Below, in pieces: positions 18,864 through 29,045 of a stretch of 64,000 bases of DNA. The notes beneath the pieces are model-generated. The model was not told the origin of the DNA. It saw nothing but the letters and a program-made list of their open reading frames with translations, and did no database searches. Location: assembly GCF_003048255.1 (NCBI RefSeq), contig NZ_CP028487.1, positions 3,534,001 to 3,598,000 on the forward strand, read 5' to 3'. This DNA comes from Yersinia massiliensis (lineage in GTDB: Bacteria > Pseudomonadota > Gammaproteobacteria > Enterobacterales > Enterobacteriaceae). The translations under genes and the position numbers were made by a program. Within the stretch, counting starts at the first letter, position 1. Each line of letters begins with the position of its first letter.

Positions 18864-20168
18864 TTATCGCTCCCAGTACGATTCTTCCAAACTGTCTTCA
18901 CGTTCAGGTAAGCCACGGGTTAAGCGAGGTGAATGCTGATTTAGTACCTGATAGCTGACGCGATTTGCATACTTACACACTTGAGCCAAAGATGAATAAC
19001 TCAGGTAGCGACGGACATGTTTACTGGAATTAGGCACGTTATTACGATGATAGCCATTGGCAGCGATATCATGCAATACCGCAGATAATGCACCGTCACC
19101 CGCGCCATTAGTGTTCATTATTTTCTCTGGCCCCCCCATATAAGGAGCAATATGAGAGAAAATACGCAGCGGATTATCGCAATGCGCTTTGCGCATCGCA
19201 CGACTGAATTCGTACAGATTAAATTCTGCAATCTCACCTGGTAGTAATGGATGTTGAGTCTGGCGCTTATTTGCCTCTTCGGTATAACCCGCCATATAAA
19301 GACCATTAGGGCCCGCGGTACAAAGCACCAAATCTACCCAGTCCAACGCCATGTCGGAAGCCATCAATGGATCATTAAGCCCAGTCAGCTCACAAGCCTC
19401 ATCTTCATTCATGGCTAGGATGGAAACATGCTCATTTAAGAAATCTCTCCACCACTGCGGATTATCTGCAATGACATATTTAGTACCAAGTGTCATCACG
19501 ACAGGAACATCATATTTCTTCGCGTAACTGATTGCTTGCATAGTGGCATCGGGCATCGGCTCACCGGGCTTACAACGCACTAAATAAGCCGTCAAAACCA
19601 AAGCAGATGCTCCCGCGATGACCTCTTCCGGAATACTTTCAGGACGAAGTTGATTCATTTGGCCGGGGCTAATAGCAAATGTACGTTCACCATTATCCGT
19701 AATTAACGTAAAGCATCGGCCAATCGCGCCATCAACTGCCTGTAAATAATTCAAATCCGTCCGGCTGGAGGTATTACACAGATAGCGGTAGGCATAGCTA
19801 CCAATCTTGATATTACTGCACATGGTACCCAATAGAATGGAACGGTCATCAGCAAGCACAGAGTAATTATGCAACGTATTCCCGATCGTTCCTCCCGCAA
19901 ATTCATGCGTAATCAGCTCATTACGTATCAGTTCTTGATAAAGACGCTCAGCAACATCATCCTCAATCACTAACGAATGCCCCTGGCTAAGACCATAACG
20001 GGTGATAAAGCCTTCATCGACCTTCGCTTCAATATCTACTAACGTTTGGTCAATGCCAACGATGTAAGATGTGCTCACTTCATTTTCAGTCTGCGCCGGT
20101 TGCAGTAAGGGATCACGTGCGTTGACAGGAAAATAGTGCTTGGATTTACGTTTACCAGGAAATTTCAT
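18864..20168 (-). CDS. gsk: Inosine-guanosine kinase
   Basis: Purine salvage kinase of the PfkB/ribokinase family, phosphorylating guanosine and inosine. At 434 residues it equals the E. coli protein. It contains the PfkB C-terminal signature around MNTNGAGDGALSAVLHD, with the catalytic aspartate in GAGD. It marks the gsk side of the Yersinia O-antigen locus. Confidence 0.95.
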   Translation of the reverse strand: MKFPGKRKSKHYFPVNARDPLLQPAQTENEVSTSYIVGIDQTLVDIEAKVDEGFITRYGLSQGHSLVIEDDVAERLYQELIRNELITHEFAGGTIGNTLHNYSVLADDRSILLGTMCSNIKIGSYAYRYLCNTSSRTDLNYLQAVDGAIGRCFTLITDNGERTFAISPGQMNQLRPESIPEEVIAGASALVLTAYLVRCKPGEPMPDATMQAISYAKKYDVPVVMTLGTKYVIADNPQWWRDFLNEHVSILAMNEDEACELTGLNDPLMASDMALDWVDLVLCTAGPNGLYMAGYTEEANKRQTQHPLLPGEIAEFNLYEFSRAMRKAHCDNPLRIFSHIAPYMGGPEKIMNTNGAGDGALSAVLHDIAANGYHRNNVPNSSKHVRRYLSYSSLAQVCKYANRVSYQVLNQHSPRLTRGLPEREDSLEESYWER

Positions 20169-20321
20169 AATGATGAATATGGGAATGTAGAAATGACAAG
20201 ATAAGGAATTTTAGCACATATAAAGAAGAGGAACAGAGGCATAATCTCACTTATAATTAATTATAATCGAGGTGACATGGAGCAATGGAAATAGTTATAC
20301 ATAATGAAACAATATAACAAC

Positions 20322-20345
20322 ACAGTGGACTAAATAGTCCACTGT
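20322..20345 (-). terminator. Terminator-like hairpin after wzz
   Basis: A perfect ten-base stem, ACAGTGGACT (20322-20331) with AGTCCACTGT (20336-20345), and a four-base loop lies 15 bp past the wzz stop on the minus strand. It would end the O-antigen transcript before gsk. Confidence 0.7.
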
Positions 20346-20359
20346 CATAAACTTAAAAG

Positions 20360-21457
20360 TTAATCTTTAGGCATGCTTGAACGCATATTTCTACGTTCTC
20401 GTACGTAGTGTTGAATTATTACAAAACCAATGGTTCCGACAAAACCAACGAAACCAAATAGAATTATTACGAGGAGATTTTTATTGGCATTTTTAACTAC
20501 CGGATCTGAAGGGGACTGTGAATAATTGAAACTCTGGATTTCAACAGAGATAGGTTTAAGTGCCATAATCCTATCAAGATAAAGTTTTTGGTTTAACAAT
20601 TCTAAATTAACTGCAGTAGGATCAGTAATAGATTTTTCAATCTCTAATTGACGACTCAGCGCATCGTAACCCAATGAGATAGGATAAGCATTACTATTAT
20701 TTGAAGTCTCAAATACATCGTGCGTTGGCTTCTTTAAACCTGCAGCTTTAGCTATAGAAACTGCATACTCTAACCGCTGAATCCTAACCTTCTGCTCATT
20801 AAGTGCCATCTGGAAGGATAATTGATACTCTTCAGCAGCTGTTTTTTTGGCTGTTTCTACGATTAAGTTGATATGACGATTAATATTTTCATTTACCTGA
20901 TTATTAATATAATTAATATAGCCAGTTAAACTATTTTTTACATTTGAACTATTAGTGGAATTATAGCTAAGTATAAAACCATCTCCCTTACCATTGAGAG
21001 TCGTAATTTTTTTATCTATTTTATCTGTTTTGTCTGTAACTATTTTTGTGATTGATAAATCCCCATCTGCATTAGCATTGTTAGTGCTCAAATAGCTCCG
21101 AAGTAAAGCATGATCGGACAAATTTCTTATTAGCTGGTCAAAAACATCGTCTTTGCTAATGTTATCAACCACATTCAACTGTAATAATGAATTATTTGCA
21201 GCTTGAAGTTGTCTAAATTGGATATCAGAAGAGGGATAAATCATTGCTGAGCTAACCCAGTTTTTAGGGATGAGAAATGTAATCCCTGCGCCTATAAAAA
21301 CAAAAATAAAAGTAATGAAAAAGATTAACTTATATGACTTAGAGATGATAGAAACTAGTTCTATAAGATCTATTTCATCTTTATTAGAAGATAAGTAACA
21401 ATGCTCAAAAGAAGACGATTCTTTACTATCTGAAGATCTACCAGTCATTAATTTCAT
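20360..21457 (-). CDS. wzz: O-antigen chain-length regulator Wzz
   Basis: Polysaccharide co-polymerase type 1a that sets O-chain length with Wzy. The 365-residue protein has a cytoplasmic lead, a first membrane helix (about 45-65, LIFFITFIFVFIGAGITFLI), a periplasmic coiled-coil domain and a last helix (about 330-350) preceded by the proline-containing motif SPSDPVVKNANK. It is the last gene of the leftward O-antigen operon. The start could also be the internal ATG at 21448. Confidence 0.93.
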   Translation of the reverse strand: MKLMTGRSSDSKESSSFEHCYLSSNKDEIDLIELVSIISKSYKLIFFITFIFVFIGAGITFLIPKNWVSSAMIYPSSDIQFRQLQAANNSLLQLNVVDNISKDDVFDQLIRNLSDHALLRSYLSTNNANADGDLSITKIVTDKTDKIDKKITTLNGKGDGFILSYNSTNSSNVKNSLTGYINYINNQVNENINRHINLIVETAKKTAAEEYQLSFQMALNEQKVRIQRLEYAVSIAKAAGLKKPTHDVFETSNNSNAYPISLGYDALSRQLEIEKSITDPTAVNLELLNQKLYLDRIMALKPISVEIQSFNYSQSPSDPVVKNANKNLLVIILFGFVGFVGTIGFVIIQHYVRERRNMRSSMPKD

Positions 21458-21501
21458 CCATTTCTATTGGAATAATAATATATCAACTATGAAAAATAAT
21501 A

Positions 21502-22509
21502 TTAATCATACCCATTTGGGTTCATTCTTTGCCAGCGCCAAGCATCTTGAAGCATGTCAGTTAAATTCAGTTTTGCTTTCCAACCCAATTCGGTATGCGC
21601 CAGTGCAGAACTTGCCCAGCATTCAGCAATGTCACCAGGCCGACGCTCAGCTATTTCAAAAGGAATTTTTTTTCTAGTTATGCGCTCAAACTCTGTAATT
21701 ACCTGCAGGACAGAATAACCAATACCAGTTCCAAGATTATAAGCATTGAACCCAGCATTGAGTTTGTTAAGTGCACATAAATGCCCTTCAGCAAGGTCCA
21801 TGACATGAATATAATCGCGGACACCCGTGCCATCGATAGTAGGATAGTCATTACCATAAATGACTAGCTTAGATAATATACCGATGGCAACTTGCGTGAC
21901 AATAGGCAATAAATTACTAGGTTTTCCATTAGGATCTTCGCCGATTAAACCTGATGAATGAGCACCTACCGGATTAAAATATCGTAACGCCGTTATGGAA
22001 AAATCCGGATTAGCTAATGAGAAATCTTTCAATATCTCTTCTACCATAACCTTAGATGAACCATAAGGATTTGTAGTTCCGCCAATACGCGCATTTTCTG
22101 TTAGAGGAACAAATTCAGGGTCTCCATATACAGTTGCAGATGAGCTAAATATCAATTTATTTACGTTTGCGGCAAGCATTTCCTCAAGCAATACAAGAGA
22201 ACCAGTCACATTATTTTGATAATATTCAATCGGTTTTTCAACAGACTCACCCACAGATTTCAAACCAGCAAAATGGATCACTGAATCAATATTATGCTTT
22301 GAGAAAATATGCTTGAGACAAGAACGGTCAAGAACATCACCTTGATAAAATATAGGTTTTCGTCCACAAATTTTAGACACGCGTGATAATGACTCAACTG
22401 ATGAGTTAACTAAATTATCAAGAACAATAACATCTACGTCTTGTTCTAACAATGTAATTACTGTATGTGAGCCAATATATCCTGCACCACCAGTAACTAA
22501 AATAGTCAT
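21502..22509 (-). CDS. gne: UDP-GlcNAc/UDP-Glc 4-epimerase (Gne/GalE type)
   Basis: Cytoplasmic NAD-dependent epimerase supplying UDP-GalNAc and/or UDP-Gal. The 335-residue protein has TGGAGYIGSH at 6-15, serines of SSSATVYG (122-129) and Y149/K153 (YGSSK). In the alignment to E. coli GalE, the Tyr299 position is Cys297 (IAECWAS). A small residue there is the known mark of epimerases that accept N-acetylated UDP-sugars. Its position next to wzz matches the galE/gne gene of Y. enterocolitica-type clusters. Substrate use is inferred. Confidence 0.88.
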   Translation of the reverse strand: MTILVTGGAGYIGSHTVITLLEQDVDVIVLDNLVNSSVESLSRVSKICGRKPIFYQGDVLDRSCLKHIFSKHNIDSVIHFAGLKSVGESVEKPIEYYQNNVTGSLVLLEEMLAANVNKLIFSSSATVYGDPEFVPLTENARIGGTTNPYGSSKVMVEEILKDFSLANPDFSITALRYFNPVGAHSSGLIGEDPNGKPSNLLPIVTQVAIGILSKLVIYGNDYPTIDGTGVRDYIHVMDLAEGHLCALNKLNAGFNAYNLGTGIGYSVLQVITEFERITRKKIPFEIAERRPGDIAECWASSALAHTELGWKAKLNLTDMLQDAWRWQRMNPNGYD

Positions 22510-22577
22510 TCTTAATCCTCAAATAGTATATTCACATCTCAGTTATTATAAAATCGATAAATAGCTTTAACAAATTG

Positions 22578-23597
22578 CTAGTGACCAATAATTATTTTAC
22601 TGTACTCATCCTTTTTATTACTAATATCAAACTTACTTTTATCTAGATGAGCCAAATGATAAAAATCATCGTAACTAGAGAAAATATAACTTAATGCAGA
22701 GGACAGAGATTGTTCCGTATTAGTAATTAAAACACCATTTCCATCAATGATTTCTTTACAACCACCGACATCACTTAGAATGAGAGGTAACCCAGCAGTT
22801 GCAGCTTCTAATGCCGACATAGGCAAACCTTCACTATCTGAAGTTAGAACAAATACGTCATAATCATGAAAACGTTTGAAATTTTTTATTTCACCTAAAA
22901 ATTTTATATTACTATGCTTTTTATACTTGGAGACTAAAGAGCTAAAGTACTCTCCATCCCCCACCACGTCTAATGAGTACTGATGATTATCTGCAACTAC
23001 ATTACAAATCAATTCAGGTCTTTTAGGGTGTGTTAATCTTCCCAAAAATAGTATTTTATTTTTACATGGCTGGCTAGGGCGAGCAGGTAAAGGTGTAATT
23101 GAGTTAAGCGACGTTATAATTTTATGTCGTTTTATGCCTATTTCGTTGATGGCTTTTGTCTCATCACTTTTAGAGATACACCATATGACATCAGTTAGAT
23201 ATGATAATAAGCGTTCAATAGCACAAAAAACAGGCTTCAATATCCTGCCATTATATAAGCAAGACCAGCCATGAGAGACATAAACACACCTGAATTTTGT
23301 AAAAATACGAGCAAGACGACTATATAACCCTGCATTAGCAGAACTTGCGACTACGACATCAATATTATTATCTTTTATAGCCTTATATATAAGATATATC
23401 GCTTTAATACTTATTGTTTTCCTTAACTGGGGAATAAATATAATTTCATCACAAGAAATAGACTCTGTAAGCCAACCTGGCTCTGAGGTTATTAGTGTGA
23501 TTTTGTAACTATCTCGGAACAATTTCACCTGTTCTAAAAGCCAACTTTGAGCCCCACCAACCTCTGATTTTGTTATTACAAATGCAATATTCTGCAT
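22578..23597 (-). CDS. GT4-family glycosyltransferase of the O-antigen cluster
   Basis: GT-B fold retaining glycosyltransferase of 339 residues. The N-terminal domain opens with IAFVITKSEVGGAQSWLLEQ. The C-terminal domain carries KILFLGRLTHPKRPELI and the E-x7-E motif E256...E264 in SEGLPMSALEA, typical of family GT4. It probably adds one sugar to the undecaprenyl-linked O-unit on the cytoplasmic face. Donor and acceptor cannot be read from the sequence. It is AT-rich like its neighbours, a sign of horizontal origin. Confidence 0.88.
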   Translation of the reverse strand: MQNIAFVITKSEVGGAQSWLLEQVKLFRDSYKITLITSEPGWLTESISCDEIIFIPQLRKTISIKAIYLIYKAIKDNNIDVVVASSANAGLYSRLARIFTKFRCVYVSHGWSCLYNGRILKPVFCAIERLLSYLTDVIWCISKSDETKAINEIGIKRHKIITSLNSITPLPARPSQPCKNKILFLGRLTHPKRPELICNVVADNHQYSLDVVGDGEYFSSLVSKYKKHSNIKFLGEIKNFKRFHDYDVFVLTSDSEGLPMSALEAATAGLPLILSDVGGCKEIIDGNGVLITNTEQSLSSALSYIFSSYDDFYHLAHLDKSKFDISNKKDEYSKIIIGH

Positions 23598-23656
23598 CTT
23601 TATTCCTCAACGATAAGATATGATTTTATATAACTTCAAGCTAAAAATCATATAAT

Positions 23657-24616
23657 TCACTCTCCATTCATAAATTCTTTTGAAATAGTCTTAACAACTG
23701 CATCATCTAATGAATAAGGTGCAGAGAAATTATATTTGCTAATATTTTTAGAACTAAATTGTGTTTTTGCACAAAATTTCTTAATCCTAATACTACTAAC
23801 AGGAAATTCTTTACCGCTAATTTTTGCTAACAAATCAAAAGCATATCCTGCACATATTCCAACACTATAAGGGACTCTAATGATTTTACTTTTTTTCCCA
23901 AGGCACTTATAAATAACAGTAGATAGCTCATTCATAGTAAAGTCAGGCTTATCTACATAGTTAATTAGGTGATATCCAGCTGAAAATGTTAGCGTAAGCT
24001 CCAGAAAAGCGACTATGTTCTCAACATAAGCCATAGATTTTTCGTTATCACCACTACCGACCATCAAAAATCTACCTGATGCAATTTGCTTAAATAAATT
24101 AAAAACATTACCTCTATTACCGATACCGAAAACAACAGTAGGGCGAATAGTCACTAGTTTCTTCCCTTCAGAAGAGTTAAACCAAGCATCGTAAATCTTT
24201 TCTGCTTCTAACTTTGATTTTCCATAATGATTAAAAGGTGCAAACTCACCACTTTCATCAGTATCTTTTTCAACAAAGCCGTATACGGCAACTGAAGATG
24301 TGAATACGATATTCTTAATATTAAGAGTATCGGCTGCCTTACAAACATTTTTAGCGCCTTCGACATTTACCTCATAATAGAGATTAATAGGGTGCACGTT
24401 GTCTTTATGCTCTGCAGCTAGATTTATAATTATATCATGCTGGTCTAAGCCATTAACCAAGGACTCATATTCTGTTACATCACAATGCATCCAATTTTCA
24501 GGATATTTGTCACTTTTGACTTTATCTAATATAGTAAAGTCAATATTTTTGATCTTAAATAATTCAGCTAGATTTGTGCCAATAAATCCAGATCCACCAA
24601 CTATTGCTACTTTCAT
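23657..24616 (-). CDS. gnu: GlcNAc-P-P-undecaprenol 4-epimerase Gnu
   Basis: SDR epimerase of 319 residues that resembles Gnu of E. coli O157 over its full length. Shared stretches include NLAAEHKDNV, FTSSVAVYGF, HYGKSKLEAEKIY (Y131/K135), RPTVVFGIGNRGNVFNL, YVDKPDFTMNEL and the C-terminal VSSIRIKKFCAKTQF. Gnu converts GlcNAc-P-P-undecaprenol to GalNAc-P-P-undecaprenol after WecA has acted, so the O-unit here probably starts with GalNAc. Family members are peripheral membrane proteins. The call is by recalled similarity and should be confirmed by alignment. Confidence 0.82.
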   Translation of the reverse strand: MKVAIVGGSGFIGTNLAELFKIKNIDFTILDKVKSDKYPENWMHCDVTEYESLVNGLDQHDIIINLAAEHKDNVHPINLYYEVNVEGAKNVCKAADTLNIKNIVFTSSVAVYGFVEKDTDESGEFAPFNHYGKSKLEAEKIYDAWFNSSEGKKLVTIRPTVVFGIGNRGNVFNLFKQIASGRFLMVGSGDNEKSMAYVENIVAFLELTLTFSAGYHLINYVDKPDFTMNELSTVIYKCLGKKSKIIRVPYSVGICAGYAFDLLAKISGKEFPVSSIRIKKFCAKTQFSSKNISKYNFSAPYSLDDAVVKTISKEFMNGE

Positions 24617-24708
24617 AAAATACTCGCATCTTATTTAATTTAACTAAGAAAATGGATAATCATCATCTGAAGACTGTAGATATAGAGATAATGAATACTA
24701 CTGCTAAA

Positions 24709-25797
24709 TCATTTTTTTTTCGCAATAGATTCATTGATACATGCAAGCACCAATAATGGATAAAAATATATCAAAGGTGTAATGTTTTGTTTATATCGAA
24801 TAGCTGCACCAGGGTTGAAAACCCCAAATGGATAGTGAATCATTAAGATAATTATCAAGGCCGGAATGAATGAAAGATAAAAAAACTTACGATAGAATCG
24901 TTCTTTTTCTGTTATCGAATAATATCGAAACAAGAAAAATAGCATTAGAATGAAACTAAAAACACCCTCAATAAAAAATGGTATGTAAATAATTCTATTC
25001 ATTGATTCATTCAATGTAGGTCCGACAATAGAAACCCATGATCCCCACACTATATTATTAAAGTAGTCAGTAATTGTACCCCACTGTATATAGTGTCGAT
25101 TAGCATATGATGTTTCAGATGATAGGAAATAATTTTTGATAATATCTATTATTATCAAAAACTGATCACTCCACATATCTACAGTTACTGATAATATCAG
25201 TGCAAGAATTACAGACGCTATCAGCAACGAAAATATATAAACCCATTTTGAAAAGAATGGAAGTTTTACTTTACTTAAAATAATCACACTTATCGCCAGA
25301 TAACAATAAGCTATACCATAGTGCGGTCTGAGTATGAGACCAAAAACAACCCCCAATAGCAAATAGCTCGCACTATTTCGTCTTCCAAATTGTATATTAA
25401 CAATCCACTTAATAAGAAAAAGTAAACCGGCTATAGCTAGAATTTCCTTGCCTGCCACACTAGTCCAAATCTGAAAGCTAGGAAGAAGAAAGCATATGTA
25501 CAATAGTTTTCTATCTATAAATTCTAATAAATCTTTAAAAACGCAATAAAATGAAATTCCAAAAACTATAGAAATAAATATATTTGTCAGAAATTTGCTT
25601 GAAATGAAAAATATTAATATAGAGAAAATATTATCTACAAATTGAGTTCTATCTAAGAAGTTACTTAAGTTCACCGTTGCATTTAAGTATCTTTCAGAAT
25701 CAGCTAAATGTGAAAAATGATTATATATAAAAAAAGCGAACAGTGAAAAAAAAACCTTCACTATAATTATAAAAACAAACTCCTTTTTATATGCCAT
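24709..25797 (-). CDS. wzy: Probable O-antigen polymerase Wzy
   Basis: Very hydrophobic 362-residue protein with roughly ten membrane helices and the segment LLPSFQIWTSVAGKEILAIA near 103-122, resembling the conserved loop of polysaccharide polymerases. Wzy proteins diverge greatly. The call rests on topology, length, AT-rich composition and on being the only non-Wzx polytopic protein between wzx and wzz. It would join O-units at the periplasmic face. Confidence 0.8.
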   Translation of the reverse strand: MAYKKEFVFIIIVKVFFSLFAFFIYNHFSHLADSERYLNATVNLSNFLDRTQFVDNIFSILIFFISSKFLTNIFISIVFGISFYCVFKDLLEFIDRKLLYICFLLPSFQIWTSVAGKEILAIAGLLFLIKWIVNIQFGRRNSASYLLLGVVFGLILRPHYGIAYCYLAISVIILSKVKLPFFSKWVYIFSLLIASVILALILSVTVDMWSDQFLIIIDIIKNYFLSSETSYANRHYIQWGTITDYFNNIVWGSWVSIVGPTLNESMNRIIYIPFFIEGVFSFILMLFFLFRYYSITEKERFYRKFFYLSFIPALIIILMIHYPFGVFNPGAAIRYKQNITPLIYFYPLLVLACINESIAKKK

Positions 25798-25894
25798 TAT
25801 AGTCTCAATGTAAGTATATATAATTAATATACAGCCAAAAAATATGATATAGCTTTATTAAGCATCCCAACTTAGAATAAAAAGTTTACTATAG

Positions 25895-26905
25895 TTACAA
25901 ATAAAACTCAAAATTTCTTTTTTGAAGAAAATCAGAGATAGGTTTTCCATATAGTTTACTACATGCTATATTGACCATGAACAGATAGATACGGGGAAAC
26001 TTCAACATTAACTTTAAAAGTACCGCCCTTATCCTTTGTTGCATACTCCCATACCGTATATAAACATTCATAATCCGTCCAGCATAAGATGTAACCTTAT
26101 CTGAACATGATGGGTCACTTATTTTATGAAACGCCAACTGAGCTATCAAAAATTCGGGAATAGATAGACTTGACATAATTGAATGAATTGCTTTTTTTCT
26201 TAAATCAGCATTTGATAATACATCTGGCAAAAAAAGTAAATTAAAAGAAGAAGATTGTTGCCAACAATCCTCACGAACAGGTTTTTGCCACTCCACAATA
26301 ATTTCAGAAGATAATAATATTTTAGCATTATTTTCGAGAGCACAATAGACAGGTGCCAAATGGGGGGCATTAACGAAACATCCCCAATATGCAAATTTTA
26401 ATAAGGGCCTAAAAACCCTCATATTAAATACATTATTAGATATAAGTAAGTGATTACTAAAATTATTACCAATGGCATTCAAATATGACTCAAAAGAATC
26501 ACATACGGAATCAACTCTTTTCGTCCTTAACAGCTCAGATGAAAAATTTATAAAGTCTACTTTTTTTTCAACAAGGTTGTTTTTAATTATTTTTATTGCG
26601 TCAGACTTTACATAATCATCATCACTCAACAACCACACCCAATCACTATTTACCAATTCAAAACACTTCACTATATTAGCATTTGCACCAATATTAACTT
26701 TATTCCGATATAATGATATTCTTGGTTCTTTTTTAAAATAATTGATTAGTTCGGCATCGAAATTTTCAGTCGCATTATCTGATATTAATATTTTATCAGC
26801 ATTACTCATTTGCGGTAACAACTCGTTAACTCGTCTCATTAATTTATCCGTCCTATTATAGGTCGGTATAATAACGGTCAAATTAATATCATATTCAGAA
26901 CTCAT
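25895..26905 (-). CDS. GT2-family glycosyltransferase of the O-antigen cluster
   Basis: GT-A fold inverting glycosyltransferase of 336 residues. It opens with LTVIIPTYNRTDKL, has the nucleotide-site aspartate in ILISDNA and the DDD triad at 95-97 (WLLSDDDY). The C-terminal half is basic and probably binds the membrane. It likely adds one residue to the O-unit; the donor is unknown. A second hydrophobic reading frame inside it (26200-26394) is a shadow. Confidence 0.87.
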   Translation of the reverse strand: MSSEYDINLTVIIPTYNRTDKLMRRVNELLPQMSNADKILISDNATENFDAELINYFKKEPRISLYRNKVNIGANANIVKCFELVNSDWVWLLSDDDYVKSDAIKIIKNNLVEKKVDFINFSSELLRTKRVDSVCDSFESYLNAIGNNFSNHLLISNNVFNMRVFRPLLKFAYWGCFVNAPHLAPVYCALENNAKILLSSEIIVEWQKPVREDCWQQSSSFNLLFLPDVLSNADLRKKAIHSIMSSLSIPEFLIAQLAFHKISDPSCSDKVTSYAGRIMNVYIRYGSMQQRIRAVLLKLMLKFPRIYLFMVNIACSKLYGKPISDFLQKRNFEFYL

Positions 26906-27133
26906 TTTATATTACCCATCAATGACAGTCAGAAAAAATTAATTACATATAAAAGTCAATACAATCATTACTGAGAATAAGTCCTAGTTTGAATAACAAT
27001 CAATTATTCTCTTGAAGTCATCAGTAATATAGTAATGAGATTTTCAATCTAGATCTTATAATTTAGTTGTATTGGGTATCATTCGATTAGCTGTACTAAT
27101 AATATAATTACCATTGTTATGGTAAATGACAAG

Positions 27134-28498
27134 TTATCTTTCAGTCATTCCGCGATAGTAATATTTACGGAATAATATATAGCACCATGGCAATGAAATG
27201 AAGATCATTATAAAACCATAGCTTACTATCGTTGCAAATGAGCTAATTTTTGAAAAATAATATATAAATGGCAATGCAATAAGACCTGTAAATAATGAAT
27301 TCCAGATCATTGGCTCTTCCTTGTGACACCGCATATAAGCTGCCATCGAGAATATTGCATGATTTGCTATAGATATGACGAAAAGTAGAATTAAGACATC
27401 AAAGCTAGCAATTCTTTTAACTAAGTTAACATGAAAGGAATTCAATATGAATACGAAAATTAAGAATGATGCAGAAACTAATAAATTTAGCATTCCTGAA
27501 TTTTTCATTAACGATAAAAATAAAGAATTTAGTTCTTTTTTTCTTTTCTCAGCAACTAACCTAGCCATTGTTGGACTTTTTGCCGTAACCCAACTCATTG
27601 ATAAGGATAGCATCGCACTGAATGTTGCCAACGTTAAGCCTATTCTTCCAGCTTCAATTGCGCCTTGATGTGCAAAAAGCATTGGATTAAATAATTGAAA
27701 GATGAAGTATCCACTTAACCAACTCAGAGCAATTCGCCATTGGAATGGGAATATATCTTTATACCAGGATATTTTTTCATTAAGTATGATGTTATTAATC
27801 TCTGGCTTAAAGAGTATTTTTCCATACCGACTCACTACCCAAAAAAATGAAAATAGCGCAGCTGTACCAGAAACTACAGGTATAGAAATAAGCCCAGCTT
27901 TACATATAAATAGTATAGAAAGAACTGTGTAACCTACGATTGATTGTATCAATCTTATCTTCGCAACTTGGCCAACAAATCCCATTCCTTCTAAGACAGC
28001 TAAAAATGGACTTATAAAAAGATTTAGTGAAGAGAAAAGGACTAATAAAGTCCAACTAGGTAACCAATCGTGTATGTTCAAATCTCCATTGTGCTGGAAA
28101 AAATAGAATCCAGCAAAAAAAACAATTACAAAGAAAACTAACGCAACAACTGTATACCACTTTTTCAATAGTGTTATTACGGAATATACTCGGCTGATAC
28201 TACGTTGATCCCCTTCAAGATGCCCATCGCTATTAACATGTATATTAGCCATTTCATGGCCAATAAACTGAACAATAACGTAATTAAAACCGAGTTCAAA
28301 AAAAACCTGCATTGCAATCAGACTTGCAAATGTAAAGAAATAACCTTGTTCTGATGCTGTTAAAAACAGTGGAATTAATATTATTAATAGACCACCTGCT
28401 GCGATAGTCCATAACCTGAGTAATAAGGTAACACCAACATGATAATCGATTGAAGTTAATTTTGATAGTTTCGCTATTAGCAATTGACTTTTATTCAT
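27134..28498 (-). CDS. wzx: O-antigen flippase Wzx
   Basis: MOP-superfamily exporter of 454 residues with about twelve membrane helices across its length, opening LRLWTIAAGGLLIILIPLFL. It flips undecaprenyl-P-P O-units to the periplasm. It is the first intact gene after the JUMPstart element; the genes before it are broken. I use the ATG at 28498, since the frame upstream begins only with a TTG at 28510. No strong ribosome site is visible at either. Confidence 0.87.
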   Translation of the reverse strand: MNKSQLLIAKLSKLTSIDYHVGVTLLLRLWTIAAGGLLIILIPLFLTASEQGYFFTFASLIAMQVFFELGFNYVIVQFIGHEMANIHVNSDGHLEGDQRSISRVYSVITLLKKWYTVVALVFFVIVFFAGFYFFQHNGDLNIHDWLPSWTLLVLFSSLNLFISPFLAVLEGMGFVGQVAKIRLIQSIVGYTVLSILFICKAGLISIPVVSGTAALFSFFWVVSRYGKILFKPEINNIILNEKISWYKDIFPFQWRIALSWLSGYFIFQLFNPMLFAHQGAIEAGRIGLTLATFSAMLSLSMSWVTAKSPTMARLVAEKRKKELNSLFLSLMKNSGMLNLLVSASFLIFVFILNSFHVNLVKRIASFDVLILLFVISIANHAIFSMAAYMRCHKEEPMIWNSLFTGLIALPFIYYFSKISSFATIVSYGFIMIFISLPWCYILFRKYYYRGMTER

Positions 28499-28854
28499 AT
28501 TTTTTAACAAAAACCAGTCATACCATATAATTAATAATAGGTCATATTAAGTAGTGTAAAGGGCCATAATAGCCTATACATTTGCACTTACTTATATGGA
28601 AATTGCTTATCAATTGAATTACCAAATACAAGTATGAGACAACACTCTCTTGCATTGTCCATTAAAAAATCGATAAGCATTGGTCTTGGATTAACTATAA
28701 GAACGTCTATATATTTTGAAATATTCGGCATCTGAGAATGCTGCTATGTTGTAATCTTTAGCAATATTTGTAATATTCGCAATATGATGGACTATAACCA
28801 TTCCAGTATGTCGATTCATCACGGCCATCAAAAAATATTTCTTGGAATGTCCTA
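28499..28854 (-). other. Degenerate sequence between ddhB remnant and wzx
   Basis: AT-rich stretch with many stops on both strands. A short frame (28691-28894) ends in KDYNIAAFSDAEYFKIYRRS. It overlaps the ddhB remnant in another frame and has no recognisable family. I regard the stretch as decayed O-antigen DNA without a functional gene. Confidence 0.5.
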
Positions 28855-29045
28855 ACCATATCCCCCCACTGCTTAGTTTTCTCAATACTCCCAAACTTAT
28901 TCTTTATTGCCATAGTTCTTATCACTGGTACTGTTCACAATTACTTTAACATTGCCAGCATGCCGGATAGCTTCCAACAGATAAGCAGTATCCATAACAT
29001 TTGTCGAATATGTTTCTATAGGTGTGAATAAGACAAACGGACTAA
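28855..29045 (-). pseudogene. ddhB: Remnant of ddhB (CDP-glucose 4,6-dehydratase), internal fragment
   Basis: The minus strand encodes TNVMDTAYLLEAIRHAGNVK and then VIVNSTSDKNYGNKE. This matches the region of DdhB/RfbG with NVMGTVHLLEA and VNVTSDKxYENKE. It continues past a stop as VWEY-EN-AVGGYG, where stops replace residues of VWGYRENEAMGGY. The N-terminal Rossmann part and the C-terminal half are missing. The intact enzyme makes CDP-4-keto-6-deoxyglucose. Only a decayed middle piece remains. Confidence 0.82.
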
